DNA of 64,000 nucleotides from Synechococcus sp. AG-686-F08 (GCA_003210315.1 QCVQ01000001.1:1-64000), one strand, 5' to 3'. Shown: positions 29,193 to 38,738, numbered from the stretch's first letter. Translations and numbers: made by a program. Notes: a model not told the origin generated them from the sequence alone.

Positions 29193-30008
29193 TCAGTTGT
29201 GCAGCAACCAGCTTTGGAGTTGGGTCACACACTCAAGAGTTGATTCATAGGGAAGAACATTTCGCCCACAAATGGTTGATCTCGAAGCATTCGGCATTTT
29301 CTGCGCGTAAGTGTGGATGCGTTCCTGTGCATCATCCCAATGCTTGGAACGGCCAATACCAGTTGCCTCCTGCCCGAATAGGAGCCATACAGGTTGCTGG
29401 ATGTCTTGCCATTGCTTGGTCCAGTTGCGTCTCCAAAAACCAGCTAAGAAGGAAAAGGTTGCCCAGCGTGTTGTCATGTTGGCTGCTTCTTGTTCCAGCG
29501 TGTCGAGCCATTCAGCATCAACATTTTCGTGGTTTGCAAATAAATTATTGGCTGAGAATGTTTTTAAAAATGTGCGGCGGCGTGCGTACCGGAAAAATAG
29601 AGACCCGATTGGTCCTTGAAATAGCAATCTCCAGAGAAGTTGAGACTGCATTTTTGGAAAAGGTTCCTCAAGAATACGCCAACTGGGTGGGCTGATCGCG
29701 ATCAAGCCAGTGACTAGTTCAGGTGCGATCTTGAGCACAGCCAACGCGATCGGAAGGGAGGCTCCTTGTGAGACCAGGATCGCTGGGGCGTTGTTGTGTT
29801 CTCTCAGAAGATCGATCAGTGGTGCAGCCCAATCCTCGGGAGCTAGCTGTTGATTTGAATGCTGGTTCTCCCCGCAACCGAGTAGGTCAGGTGCCAGCAA
29901 GGCTGTCGTGTCGTCGGAGGCTCGCCAACAGGTGATAAATCGATCCCAAAATCGACTGGATAGGCCAACGCCAATGGGATGAATGAGGAGCAGCCGAGAT
30001 GAACTCAA
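29193..30008 (-). CDS. Alpha/beta hydrolase fold protein
   Basis: LLLIHPIGVGLSSRFWDRF, APDLLGCGEN, nucleophile region VSQGASLP. Confidence 0.75.
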   Translation of the reverse strand: MSSSRLLLIHPIGVGLSSRFWDRFITCWRASDDTTALLAPDLLGCGENQHSNQQLAPEDWAAPLIDLLREHNNAPAILVSQGASLPIALAVLKIAPELVTGLIAISPPSWRILEEPFPKMQSQLLWRLLFQGPIGSLFFRYARRRTFLKTFSANNLFANHENVDAEWLDTLEQEAANMTTRWATFSFLAGFWRRNWTKQWQDIQQPVWLLFGQEATGIGRSKHWDDAQERIHTYAQKMPNASRSTICGRNVLPYESTLECVTQLQSWLLHN

Positions 30009-30532
30009 GACCCCACACCGCAGGCGATACGAGCACCACCTCCTCCTAGGGGGGGTGTGTCGGTGTAGGTGTCACCCCCTGCATGAACAACAAGAGCGCG
30101 GCCGCGAAGATCGGAGGCCTTCAGTCGTGGAGCCACCACGCTTGTTGTGGTGTTGCCATCTCGGTCCACTACTAATCGACTGAGATCCCCGCGATGGCCA
30201 TTCCCAAAGGGTCCGAGGTGGGTGTTGGTTTGGTCTGGATCCCAGTGTCCTAGAGCTGCAAGCCCTGCAATCGAGGCTCCTTCGGCATTCGTTTGTGGAG
30301 CGCACTGATCGCCAGCATGCAAGTGGAATCCATGCTCGCCCTCGCTCAGGCCACTGAGTTCTGGAATGATCACCAAGCCTTGGTCTGTATCCCGGGCACT
30401 GATCGTGCCGATGGATTCACCGATTCCCTCGGCGTTAATGCTGTTGATCGTGACTTCAATCGCGCTGGCTTGCACGGTTGCAGGCATAAGCAGTGCCAGA
30501 CACAGGGCCAGGAGTGCACCAAGTCGGTACAT
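30005..30532 (-). CDS. sodC: Cu/Zn superoxide dismutase
   Basis: GEHGFHLHAGDQCAP, GALGHW-like LAALGHWDPDQTNTHLGPFGNGHRGDL, GGGGARIACGV; signal peptide. Confidence 0.93.
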   Translation of the reverse strand: MYRLGALLALCLALLMPATVQASAIEVTINSINAEGIGESIGTISARDTDQGLVIIPELSGLSEGEHGFHLHAGDQCAPQTNAEGASIAGLAALGHWDPDQTNTHLGPFGNGHRGDLSRLVVDRDGNTTTSVVAPRLKASDLRGRALVVHAGGDTYTDTPPLGGGGARIACGVGS

Positions 30533-30580
30533 GGGTGTTCTACGGATGCGTTCATTTTGTCTGGATGTTGGCCCTAACCG

Positions 30581-31804
30581 CTAGAGCTCATGAGCTTCGG
30601 CAAGGGAGCGTCCTTTCCAAGTCCAGCCCCTACCCGTCAAGCTTTTCCAAACGGACGTGGGTGCGATCAACCCGATGATCACACCGCCTATGCCCATCAG
30701 CCACCAGTGACGTAGTGGCACCGAAAAACGGGTTCGGGTCCAGAGGCGAACGCCGAGCTGCATCAGGATTGCGATGAATGCGAACCCCGCATCACAGAGC
30801 CACAAGATCTGATCCTGGTTGCTCAGAAACGCCATCGTCAGGCTGGTCGGCAGAAGGAGCCATGGCAGCGTGAACATCAACAGGACCACGCCTCCAGCTC
30901 CCAGGGATTTGCTGATGCTGCGATCCAGACCGAGAAACCAGTTCTTGCTCCAGCCTTCCCAGAGAGCCTCGAGGTTGGCATACATCTGCAATTTGACTGC
31001 GTCGATTCCTAGGACGTAGCGCAAGCGAAAGCCTCCCTCCTTGATCCGCCGCGCCAGGGCCAGATCCTCCACCACCTCTCCCGCAAGCGCCCTGTGGCCG
31101 CCGATGGTGTTGTAGCTGTTTCTCCGAAACAACATGAAAGGACCTGCGGCAAAGGCCACCGTTGAAGCAGGGTCGTTCGCTTCAAGGATCGGAAATCCAA
31201 GCCCTAATAAGCTCGCCATGATTGGTTGCACCATCCATTCGGCAAGACATCCACAGGTCAAACGTGGAGCCAAGCTGAACAAATCGGCCTTCTCGTTGAT
31301 GCTCTGCTGGAGTGCGCGACGAATGGCATCGGGCGCCAAGGTCACATCGGCGTCGATGAACAGCACCCATTCGCTTCGGATCTGCTCCATGGCTTGGCTG
31401 CAACCCCAGTTTTTTCCCACCCAGCGTTCTCCTTTCGGTCGCGGGCCAGCTTGGAGAACAGCTGCACTGGGTTGGTCAGCACCAGCGACGATACCGATCG
31501 TCTGTTCCGCAATCTTGACTGTGTTGTCGCTTGACTGATCGTCGACAACGAACACCTCCCAGTGAGAGCAAGGCTTGTCAGACATCAGCACGTGAGTCAG
31601 ACAACCCTCAATGTTGTCCGCCTCATTGAAGGCCGGGATGACAACGGTGAGACTGGTGTCCGTGATGGGTTCATCGTTTTGATGCCAAAGCGTTGGAGCT
31701 GAGGCAAAGACGCGTTGTAGGCCTAAGAGAAGGATGCCTAGGCCTATTCCAGCCGCTAAAGCTGTGACTCCTGCCACCAAAGCCACAATCTGGAGCAGGT
31801 TCAA
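30581..31804 (-). CDS. Family 2 glycosyltransferase
   Basis: TVVIPAFNEADNIEGCL, VVDDQSSDNT, WVLFIDADVTL, multiple C-terminal TM. Confidence 0.85.
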   Translation of the reverse strand: MNLLQIVALVAGVTALAAGIGLGILLLGLQRVFASAPTLWHQNDEPITDTSLTVVIPAFNEADNIEGCLTHVLMSDKPCSHWEVFVVDDQSSDNTVKIAEQTIGIVAGADQPSAAVLQAGPRPKGERWVGKNWGCSQAMEQIRSEWVLFIDADVTLAPDAIRRALQQSINEKADLFSLAPRLTCGCLAEWMVQPIMASLLGLGFPILEANDPASTVAFAAGPFMLFRRNSYNTIGGHRALAGEVVEDLALARRIKEGGFRLRYVLGIDAVKLQMYANLEALWEGWSKNWFLGLDRSISKSLGAGGVVLLMFTLPWLLLPTSLTMAFLSNQDQILWLCDAGFAFIAILMQLGVRLWTRTRFSVPLRHWWLMGIGGVIIGLIAPTSVWKSLTGRGWTWKGRSLAEAHEL

Positions 31805-31959
31805 GAGCTAGGCGGCGTCTGCTGCCTACTTTGACCAACTTCAGCCTCGATGTTGTCTTTGCACGTGGAGCAAAGCAGATGACCCTTGTGTTTCCAGTAG
31901 GCACGGGTTGAACGTTCGATCGTTTGCCTGCAGATCAAACACTGAAACATCGGGCTCAT
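31801..31959 (-). CDS. Small CxxC zinc-ribbon-like protein
   Basis: MSPMFQCLICRQTIERSTRAYWKHKGHLLCSTCKDNIEAEVG. Confidence 0.5.
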   Translation of the reverse strand: MSPMFQCLICRQTIERSTRAYWKHKGHLLCSTCKDNIEAEVGQSRQQTPPSS

Positions 31960-32062
31960 GGTTTTGAAGCCATCACGCTTATCCCTTATCCCATGGGTCC
32001 AAGACAGGTTTTGTTCATGAAGAGGCAAAGCGGCTTCGCAATGCTGTTTGAGTCGTTGCTCA

Positions 32063-32800
32063 TCAACGTTGTCGTTCGCGACGGTTTGCTTTTCGGGTTC
32101 CCCCGTATTGATAACCAGGATGGTGTTGCAGATTGATCCAGCAGCTAGGGCATGCAAATTGCCAGCTTGGTTGCGCTGCTGTTTTCACTCTGTAATGAAT
32201 TGGCCCTTGTCTAGAGCATTGGTCACAAGCGTGTAATTGGCATCTCTTTTGTTTGCCATGTGAACGCCAATCCTTTAAAAACACCAACTCCTCGTGAGAG
32301 GAGGGTCTTCCCAGTGCGGCATTGCGTTGGGGATAACGTCCAAAACGTTGGATCAACGTCTTGTTGCGACAAGCGACCGCCACAGTGGCTGGGTCGCTCC
32401 AGCGCTCCAGCAAGGAAATCGCGCCCTCAATGACTTCGATCTCCTCGCTGTGGAGCATCGGCATTAACCAGAACTGGCGACGCACCTGTTCTGGTTCTGC
32501 ATCAAGCCAACCATCTGCGATCGCCTGGCGGGTCAGCCTTAGGGCGTGAACATCGCCAGAGAAGGCTCTGGGTTCATTCCTCCAGATTTGCCGGGTGAAT
32601 TGATCCATCATTAAAACCAGCGCTAGTGCACCGGTCGCGTTCTGCTCCCATTGGCTGAGTTCACCCTTCAATGCAGAGCATGTGAGCTTGCCGAAGCGTC
32701 TCAACACCAAGGCGTCAAAGTCTGCATTTCTGCGAAACCATTGGTGCGGGCGACAGTCATGAAACCAGAAGCGGAGAACCGCATTCGGGCTGGTCTCCAT
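32063..32800 (-). CDS. DUF924 family protein with C-terminal Cys-rich extension
   Basis: VLRFWFHDCRPHQWFRRNADFDALVLRRFG, LVLMMDQFTRQIWRNEPRAFSGD; tail CDQC...CPSC. Confidence 0.8.
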   Translation of the reverse strand: METSPNAVLRFWFHDCRPHQWFRRNADFDALVLRRFGKLTCSALKGELSQWEQNATGALALVLMMDQFTRQIWRNEPRAFSGDVHALRLTRQAIADGWLDAEPEQVRRQFWLMPMLHSEEIEVIEGAISLLERWSDPATVAVACRNKTLIQRFGRYPQRNAALGRPSSHEELVFLKDWRSHGKQKRCQLHACDQCSRQGPIHYRVKTAAQPSWQFACPSCWINLQHHPGYQYGGTRKANRRERQR

Positions 32801-33099
32801 TAGCTGTCTTGACGGACCGCCTTCACAGCCATGCCTGCTTCAGCGCTGGTTACAGCGGCAAGCACAATCAAACCGATCAGCCCAACCAGTTGGTTTTGCG
32901 GTTCCGCTTCAGCTGCGGAGTTCTGAGCTAACACGGCTCCTGCGACAAACCAGGTCGTGGCCAGTACGGAGGTAATCCAGTAAGCCTTCCAGCGACGTTG
33001 ATATAAGTAACCGGCTCCGAGTCCGGGCACCACGTTCAATACAACGGCCACCCAGCCAGCTGATGCGGCGAGCACCTGATCTTTCGTAGGGGTCATCAA
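32800..33099 (-). CDS. Small membrane hypothetical protein
   Basis: 99 aa, GAGYLYQRRWKAYWIT plus TM segments. Confidence 0.55.
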   Translation of the reverse strand: MMTPTKDQVLAASAGWVAVVLNVVPGLGAGYLYQRRWKAYWITSVLATTWFVAGAVLAQNSAAEAEPQNQLVGLIGLIVLAAVTSAEAGMAVKAVRQDS

Positions 33100-33150
33100 T
33101 ACGTTCTGTCTTCACGACACTTTGTCGTGTTTGGTGCTTGGGTGGGGTGA

Positions 33151-33561
33151 ATGCCTTCGTCTGCCTTGCGCTCTCTGCTTTTGTTTTGCTTGGTGGCTTT
33201 GTTTTGGCTTGCCCCAAGTTCTCCTCTGTTTGCCGAAAGCTATTGGTGTGATGGAGACCTGCTGACAGCGGAGCGAACCAATTTGGGTCAGGAGGCGATC
33301 GGCACTGTTGTGCAACCGATTCCGAACACTGCTGATGGAACAGTTCCTGGGGACGGGATTCTTCTCCATTGGCGAGACCTCAGCTTGCAACTGCCACGCA
33401 CCAACAATGCTGGCCCGCCCAGCTACACCGATGGACGTTGGTGGTGGCGGGTGGAGGATGCTGATCATCCTGAATTCCGCCAAAGGAAAGCGTCCATCGA
33501 AACCTATTCCTGTGAGGCTCAAGTGGAGGGTGCTAACCCTCTTAATAACAGGAATTCATAG
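33151..33561 (+). CDS. Secreted hypothetical protein
   Basis: Signal peptide LLLFCLVALFWLAPSSPLFA then SYWCDGDLL...WWWRVEDADHPEFRQRKA. Confidence 0.65.
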   Translation: MPSSALRSLLLFCLVALFWLAPSSPLFAESYWCDGDLLTAERTNLGQEAIGTVVQPIPNTADGTVPGDGILLHWRDLSLQLPRTNNAGPPSYTDGRWWWRVEDADHPEFRQRKASIETYSCEAQVEGANPLNNRNS

Positions 33562-33665
33562 ATCGCAACTGCGGTCACAAACAGTGCGATGGCCCCAACT
33601 ACGAGCTTGCCGTTCATCGACGAAATCCCCACAACCACCATCATGGTGGTATTCACAACTTTGTC

Positions 33666-33836
33666 GTGCACGGTTCTGCCTGGATCTTGTTCGCTTGGTT
33701 CGTCGTCGCGATTGCTTGCGCTACGCGTTTCTGGCGAATCACAGCAGCGTTTCGTCGAAACAATGGATTAGCTGAGCCTTCGAGCAAAGCGATGAGAGAG
33801 TCACTCGAACGGGCCTGGGAGCGCAGCCCTCGCTGA
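33666..33836 (+). CDS. Small TM hypothetical protein (GTG start uncertain)
   Basis: HGSAWILFAWFVVAIACATRFWRITAAFRRNNGLAEPSSKAMRESLERAWERSPR. Confidence 0.4.
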   Translation: MHGSAWILFAWFVVAIACATRFWRITAAFRRNNGLAEPSSKAMRESLERAWERSPR

Positions 33837-33857
33837 AAACGGCGATAAATTAATTCA

Positions 33858-34211
33858 ATGGATCCTTTTTCCAGCACCGACAAACTTGAACGTGAGTTCA
33901 AGCAGGCACAACAGTTCGGACGTTGGCTAAGCGATGAAGAGCGGTTGGCCTTGGAAGAGGAGGAAACTCAAGCGTTGAGGGTGATCGAACAGCAACGTCA
34001 TCGACGTGAGCGTCTCATCGTTTTGACCGGAATCTGTATCTTGATTCCTCCTCTTTGGGGACTTGCAGCAGCTCTTAGTTTTTACTTGCTGTTTCCAGAA
34101 ACAGCAAAACGCTTCGCCTTAATTGCTGGAAGCACTTTGATATTTGTTTTGATTTTGTCCATATTGATATTCGGTTTTTTAGTCTTGGCCGTTGCGAATA
34201 TTCTTTTCTGA
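33858..34211 (+). CDS. Conserved membrane hypothetical protein
   Basis: 117 aa; charged N-terminus plus two TM segments. Confidence 0.6.
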   Translation: MDPFSSTDKLEREFKQAQQFGRWLSDEERLALEEEETQALRVIEQQRHRRERLIVLTGICILIPPLWGLAAALSFYLLFPETAKRFALIAGSTLIFVLILSILIFGFLVLAVANILF

Positions 34212-34294
34212 AATTGATTGTTTGATTTGACTTCTAAATCTAATATTTTTACTTGCTAGATCCATGAAGCGTAGGTTCAAGTTAATGGCAATGT

Positions 34295-34393
34295 TCAAAG
34301 TTTAAGGATCAGCCAAGCCAGTGCGCAGCTGAATACCAGTGAAATGATTCCGATCACCGCTCTCCAGAAGCGAGGATCATTGGTTTGGAACAT
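34295..34393 (-). CDS. Very small single-TM protein
   Basis: 32 codons: MFQTNDPRFWRAVIGIISLVFSCALAWLILKL. Confidence 0.35.
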   Translation of the reverse strand: MFQTNDPRFWRAVIGIISLVFSCALAWLILKL

Positions 34394-34415
34394 GCGGTAC
34401 GTCTGAGCGGATCAG

Positions 34416-34574
34416 TCAGAATGACAGCTGGATCGTTCCTGCTTCAACGCGTTTCAGGAGATTGCTCCTCAGCTTCTGGTCCTGCTCATCCAATCCACGG
34501 TTCAGTAAAACTTCGCGATAGTGCTCAACACTGATTTGGTTGTGCAAGGTGGCATCCAAATAAAGTTCGACCAT
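34416..34574 (-). CDS. Small hypothetical protein (not in ORF track)
   Basis: 52 codons: MVELYLDATLHNQISVEHYREVLLNRGLDEQDQKLRSNLLKRVEAGTIQLSF. Confidence 0.5.
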   Translation of the reverse strand: MVELYLDATLHNQISVEHYREVLLNRGLDEQDQKLRSNLLKRVEAGTIQLSF

Positions 34575-34657
34575 GGTGCGCAGGAATGAAGTTCTGTAAA
34601 GCTATGCGTAAGAGTCCGCGACCGCGTGCAATTTTTCGTTCGGTTCTCCTCAGCTGA

Positions 34658-34954
34658 ATGATGGCGGAAGCTGGGCCCCTCTTCGTTTCGGATGGAGTTG
34701 TGCCGGTTTTGATTGGCTCCTCCCTCAGTCCCAATTGGTTTGGTAACCGATGCTTGTTGCTTTTACCTATGGACCATCGTTTGCGCCAATACAGCCGCTT
34801 TGGCCTACGAGCCTTGCGAATTGCAGCGAGCACTTTGGCACTGGTTGCGTTGTTGCGCTCTGATTGGGCTACAGGGGCAGGAGCTTCTTTGGCCTGGTTG
34901 CTGTTTGTTCAAGTTGAGAGGCGCTGGACAGTTCAAGCTGATGAAGACTCCTAG
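34658..34954 (+). CDS. Hypothetical protein
   Basis: 98 aa ORF. Confidence 0.35.
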   Translation: MMAEAGPLFVSDGVVPVLIGSSLSPNWFGNRCLLLLPMDHRLRQYSRFGLRALRIAASTLALVALLRSDWATGAGASLAWLLFVQVERRWTVQADEDS

Positions 34955-35226
34955 ATTTAGGAAGCAATGCCTTGCTAATTGATCCAATTTTCTTGGCTAA
35001 AATAATAAAAATATTCCAACAGTGGTATTTGCAGATTTTAGTTGAGGGTGTTTGGATTGAAGTCTGTCGTGATGAGTGGTGTGGTTTTGTTCAAGCAAAA
35101 CCCAAGCGCCCTTCTCTTCCGATTAATCATTCAATAGGTCTCGCTCCAGCATCCTCAGCCTTTAAAGTGGGAACCGAGAAGGCCTTTTTAGCCTGATCCG
35201 ACGTTCCATACCGGTGTTTCTCTTAG

Positions 35227-35385
35227 ATGGCGCAATCACTGGATCGGCCAACAAAAACATGTGCTGTTTGTGGCCGTCCATTCCAATGGCGTCGCAAATG
35301 GAAAGACGTTTGGGATGATGTTCGATACTGCTCTGAGCGCTGTAGGCGCCGGCGTGGAGCTAGTAGGCCAAAACCATCTTCATGA
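35227..35385 (+). CDS. DUF2256 family zinc-ribbon-like protein
   Basis: 52 codons: [52 protein letters not shown]. Confidence 0.75.
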   Translation: MAQSLDRPTKTCAVCGRPFQWRRKWKDVWDDVRYCSERCRRRRGASRPKPSS

Positions 35386-35418
35386 ATCAATGTTTTCTCG
35401 ACCACTGCTTCAATTATT

Positions 35419-36396
35419 TTGAAAATCATTAACATTTTCCATTTAAAGATATCGGAAAAATTCTTTCGTCAGTTAACACTAATTGCTATTGCCTTGCCCT
35501 TAGCTGTCGCATGTACAAAGTCAGTTGATTTGTCTGATAGGGCTGAGAGAAGTGCTGATAATCGTCCAGTTGTATTGACAACATTTACGATCCTTGCCGA
35601 TATGGCACGTGAGGTGGCTGGAGATCGTTTGCAAGTTAAATCGATTACCAAGCCGGGTGCAGAGATCCATGGGTATGAGCCTTCTCCTAAGGATTTAGAA
35701 CGAGCATCAGGTGCAGATTTAATCGTTGAAAATGGCTTGGGATTAGAACTTTGGGCTCGTCGCTTCGTCCAATCAGCTGGAGATGTGCCCACAGTCACTC
35801 TCACCGACGGAATGCAGCCCTTGCTCATTGAGGGTGATATGTATGCCGGGAAGCCCAATCCCCATGCCTGGATGTCACCTCTGCGGGCTCAAGGATATGT
35901 GGATCAACTCGTCGATGCCTTTTCTGATCTCGATCCAGAGGGGGCCCAGATCTATCGAGATAATGGCAAACGCTACAAGCAGCAATTGGAAAATTTAGAT
36001 GCAGAGTTGCGTGACCTTCTTGCTGTTATTCCCCCAAAACAGCGTGTTTTGGTCAGCTGTGAAGGGGCATTTTCTTATTTAGCTCAAGATTATGGATTTG
36101 ATGAGGCTTATTTGTGGCCGGTTAATGCTGAAAGCCAGATCACTCCAAGACGTATGGCCCGGTTGATCGAGCTTGTGAAGAGAGATCAGGTCCCTGCGGT
36201 GTTTTGTGAAACCACCGTGAGTGATAAAGCTCAGCGAGAGGTGGCTCGTGCTTCAGGCGCTCGCTTTGGTGGCAGCTTTTATGTGGACTCTTTATCAAAA
36301 CGCAACGGTCCTGCACCAACTCTGCTCGACCTTCAACGCCACAATGTGAAACTTCTTAGGCAGGGGTTGGCTGCTTCCGCCGAAAAGTCCTCATGA
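35419..36396 (+). CDS. mntC: Metal ABC transporter substrate-binding lipoprotein (Mn-type, MntC-like)
   Basis: Lipobox ALPLAVAC; FTILADMAREVAGDRLQVKSITKPGAEIHGYEPSPKDLERASGADLIVENGLGLE; NPHAWMSP. Confidence 0.85.
   Translation: MKIINIFHLKISEKFFRQLTLIAIALPLAVACTKSVDLSDRAERSADNRPVVLTTFTILADMAREVAGDRLQVKSITKPGAEIHGYEPSPKDLERASGADLIVENGLGLELWARRFVQSAGDVPTVTLTDGMQPLLIEGDMYAGKPNPHAWMSPLRAQGYVDQLVDAFSDLDPEGAQIYRDNGKRYKQQLENLDAELRDLLAVIPPKQRVLVSCEGAFSYLAQDYGFDEAYLWPVNAESQITPRRMARLIELVKRDQVPAVFCETTVSDKAQREVARASGARFGGSFYVDSLSKRNGPAPTLLDLQRHNVKLLRQGLAASAEKSS
35421..35439. promoter_or_regulatory. Inverted repeat at the start of the Mn-type ABC operon (possible metalloregulator site)
   Basis: GAAAAT-CATTAAC-ATTTTC perfect 6+6 inverted repeat overlapping the annotated TTG start. 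Confidence 0.35.
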
Positions 36397-37163
36397 CCCA
36401 GAGTGAATTGATGCGGATCGAGGCAGATCAGATCTGTGTTGACTACAACGGCACGGTTGCTCTCTATGACGCTTCTCTTCATCTGCCTTCGGGATGCATC
36501 TGTGGATTGGTGGGGATGAATGGGTCTGGTAAGTCGACCCTTTTCAAAGCTCTTACCGGTTTCATTCGTCCCTCGCGTGGACAGATCAGAATCAACGGCA
36601 GCAGTGTGTCCAGGGCTCAGCGCGATCAAGCTGTTGCCTATGTGCCCCAGAACGAAGGGATCGATTGCGATTTTCCTATTTCTGTTTGGGATGTGGTGAT
36701 GATGGGTCGCTACGGAGCCATGAATGTGCTCCGGATTCCACGGCAGTCCGACAGAGTTGCTGTTCGCGATGCCCTTGAGCGCGTTGAGCTTCTTGACCTA
36801 AGGGATCGTCCGATCGCTGCTCTCTCTGGAGGGCAACGTAAAAGGACCTTTCTGGCAAGAGCTATTGCACAGCGCGCATCGGTTTTGTTGTTGGACGAAC
36901 CTTTCAATGGCGTAGACGTTCGCACGGAGAAGTTGATGGCAGAGCTGTTTTTCCAGTTGCGTAAGGAAGGACGCACTATTTTGATTTCAACGCATGATCT
37001 CAGTCATGTCAGAGACTTCTGCGATCTCACCGTCCTAATCAATAAAACGGTTTTGGCTTACGGTGAAACATCGGAGGTGTTCACTCCAGAAAATCTTTCT
37101 TTGGCCTTTGGGGGGCTTCCTCCGGATTTATTGACCGGAAATAGTTCCTCGGAGGACTCTTGA
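36393..37163 (+). CDS. mntA: Metal ABC transporter ATP-binding protein (MntA-like)
   Basis: Walker A GMNGSGKST, signature LSGGQRKR, Walker B VLLLDEP. Confidence 0.88.
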   Translation: MTQSELMRIEADQICVDYNGTVALYDASLHLPSGCICGLVGMNGSGKSTLFKALTGFIRPSRGQIRINGSSVSRAQRDQAVAYVPQNEGIDCDFPISVWDVVMMGRYGAMNVLRIPRQSDRVAVRDALERVELLDLRDRPIAALSGGQRKRTFLARAIAQRASVLLLDEPFNGVDVRTEKLMAELFFQLRKEGRTILISTHDLSHVRDFCDLTVLINKTVLAYGETSEVFTPENLSLAFGGLPPDLLTGNSSSEDS

Positions 37164-38023
37164 GCACATTTTTGATCGAGCCTCTTCAGCATGCCTTCAT
37201 GGTGCGGGCACTGCTAATCAGTGCCACCGTTGGTGGCGTTTGTGGTCTCCTCTCTTGCTACATGACCCTCAAAGGCTGGGCGCTGATGGGTGATGCGGTT
37301 TCTCATTCAGTGTTGCCAGGGGTGATTCTGGCCTATGCCATTGGATTGCCTTTTTCTGTTGGCGCGTTTGTTTTTGGTGTGGGATCAGTCGCCATGATTG
37401 GCTTCGTCAAGCAGAAGTCCCGAATCAAAGAAGATACGGTGATCGGCCTTGTTTTTACTGGTTTCTTCGCTTTAGGACTGGTGCTGGTCTCGAAGACGCG
37501 TAGCAATATTGATCTCACGCATATCCTGTTTGGAAATGTTCTTGGTATTTCTATTGCAGATATTCAACAAACGGTTCTCATTTCAGCCCTTGTAACGGCT
37601 GTCCTTTTGTTGTTTCGCCGTGATCTGTTGTTGTTTTGTTTTGACCCCACGCATGCACGCTCGATTGGAATCAACACCGGTGTTCTCCATTATCTCCTCC
37701 TTTCAGTCCTTTCTCTTGCTGCGGTTGCTGGATTACAAACGGTAGGCATTATTTTGGTGGTGGCCATGCTGGTTACGCCAGGGGCTACCGCTTATCTGCT
37801 AACCGATCGTTTTGATCGAATGAGTTGGTTGGCGATTGGCAGCAGTATTGTTTCCAGCCTCCTTGGTGTGTACACAAGTTATTGGACTGATAGTTCACCA
37901 GCTGGTTGCATCGTTCTTGTACAAACCGGTTTGTTCGTCATTGCGTTCCTCTTTGCTCCTAAGCACGGGATCTTGCGTCACCGATTCGCATCGTCGATGC
38001 CCATTTCAAGGTTGCCTGATTGA
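37160..38023 (+). CDS. mntB: Metal ABC transporter permease (MntB-like)
   Basis: ABC-3 family: GWALMGDAVSHSVLPGVILAY, GIILVVAMLVTPGATAYLLT. Confidence 0.88.
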   Translation: MSTFLIEPLQHAFMVRALLISATVGGVCGLLSCYMTLKGWALMGDAVSHSVLPGVILAYAIGLPFSVGAFVFGVGSVAMIGFVKQKSRIKEDTVIGLVFTGFFALGLVLVSKTRSNIDLTHILFGNVLGISIADIQQTVLISALVTAVLLLFRRDLLLFCFDPTHARSIGINTGVLHYLLLSVLSLAAVAGLQTVGIILVVAMLVTPGATAYLLTDRFDRMSWLAIGSSIVSSLLGVYTSYWTDSSPAGCIVLVQTGLFVIAFLFAPKHGILRHRFASSMPISRLPD

Positions 38024-38029
38024 TGACAT

Positions 38030-38233
38030 TTGGCCGAACAAGAATTGAATAAGAAGAATCTTGATTCCTTGAAATCGAGTCTGAGTTGGTGGCAAGAAAA
38101 TAGTTTTTCTGAACGTACTAATGGATTAATTTATCTTTTTGATCACGCAACTAAAGATTGGAATTTTGTTGGTGCTGGGCAATCGTTTGTTCAGCAGGCT
38201 ATCTCCATTGCGGCTTGTGAGGTGGCGAAGTGA
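38030..38233 (+). CDS. Small hypothetical protein
   Basis: 67 aa. Confidence 0.45.
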   Translation: MAEQELNKKNLDSLKSSLSWWQENSFSERTNGLIYLFDHATKDWNFVGAGQSFVQQAISIAACEVAK

Positions 38234-38568
38234 TCGGCTGGGGCCTGATGCATCAAACTCAATTGGTTGCAATCAAATCTGAGATGCGTCTCACCACATC
38301 CGCTGGACTTTTACTGAGCTTGTTGGCTGTTACGACTCCAGCAATCGCTCATCACGAGATTGGTTCTGACCACAGCAGAACGTTGCTTTCGATGGGGAAA
38401 GAGCCTTCCCCATCGAAACCTGGTACTGAGCCCATCAAAGCGATGTATGACACGAAGGCGGAGGCAGAGGAGGCCGCAGCTTTGTTCAACTGCAAGGGGG
38501 CCCACCAGATGGGAGCGAAATGGATGCCTTGCAACGCCCATAACCATGGTTCCAGTGCAGGACACTGA
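38230..38568 (+). CDS. DUF3721 domain secreted protein
   Basis: IKAMYDTKAEAEEAAALFNCKGAHQMGAKWMPCNAH. Confidence 0.7.
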   Translation: MIGWGLMHQTQLVAIKSEMRLTTSAGLLLSLLAVTTPAIAHHEIGSDHSRTLLSMGKEPSPSKPGTEPIKAMYDTKAEAEEAAALFNCKGAHQMGAKWMPCNAHNHGSSAGH

Positions 38569-38595
38569 ATTGGCACTGACGTAAATTAGTTCATC

Positions 38596-38710
38596 GGTTC
38601 TAGTGGGATTCAGTCACTAGAGGTAACGGGGAAAGAGCGGTGAAAATCCGTCGCTGTCCCGCAGCTGTGAACTGCTGAAAACTCTTCAGCAGAAGTCAGA
38701 ACGCCCGCCG
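38596..38710 (+). promoter_or_regulatory. Cobalamin riboswitch
   Basis: GGTAACGGGGAAAGAGCGGTGAAAATCCGTCGCTGTCCCGCAGCTGTGA...AAGTCAGAACGCCCGCC, core B12-box-like elements. Confidence 0.9.
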
Positions 38711-38738
38711 ATTTTTTTCAATCGACGAGGATCGACCA

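Noticed and set aside
34525-34833. 102-aa minus-strand ORF
   Set aside because: Arg/Lys-rich shadow composition; a smaller minus ORF at 34416-34574 is more protein-like
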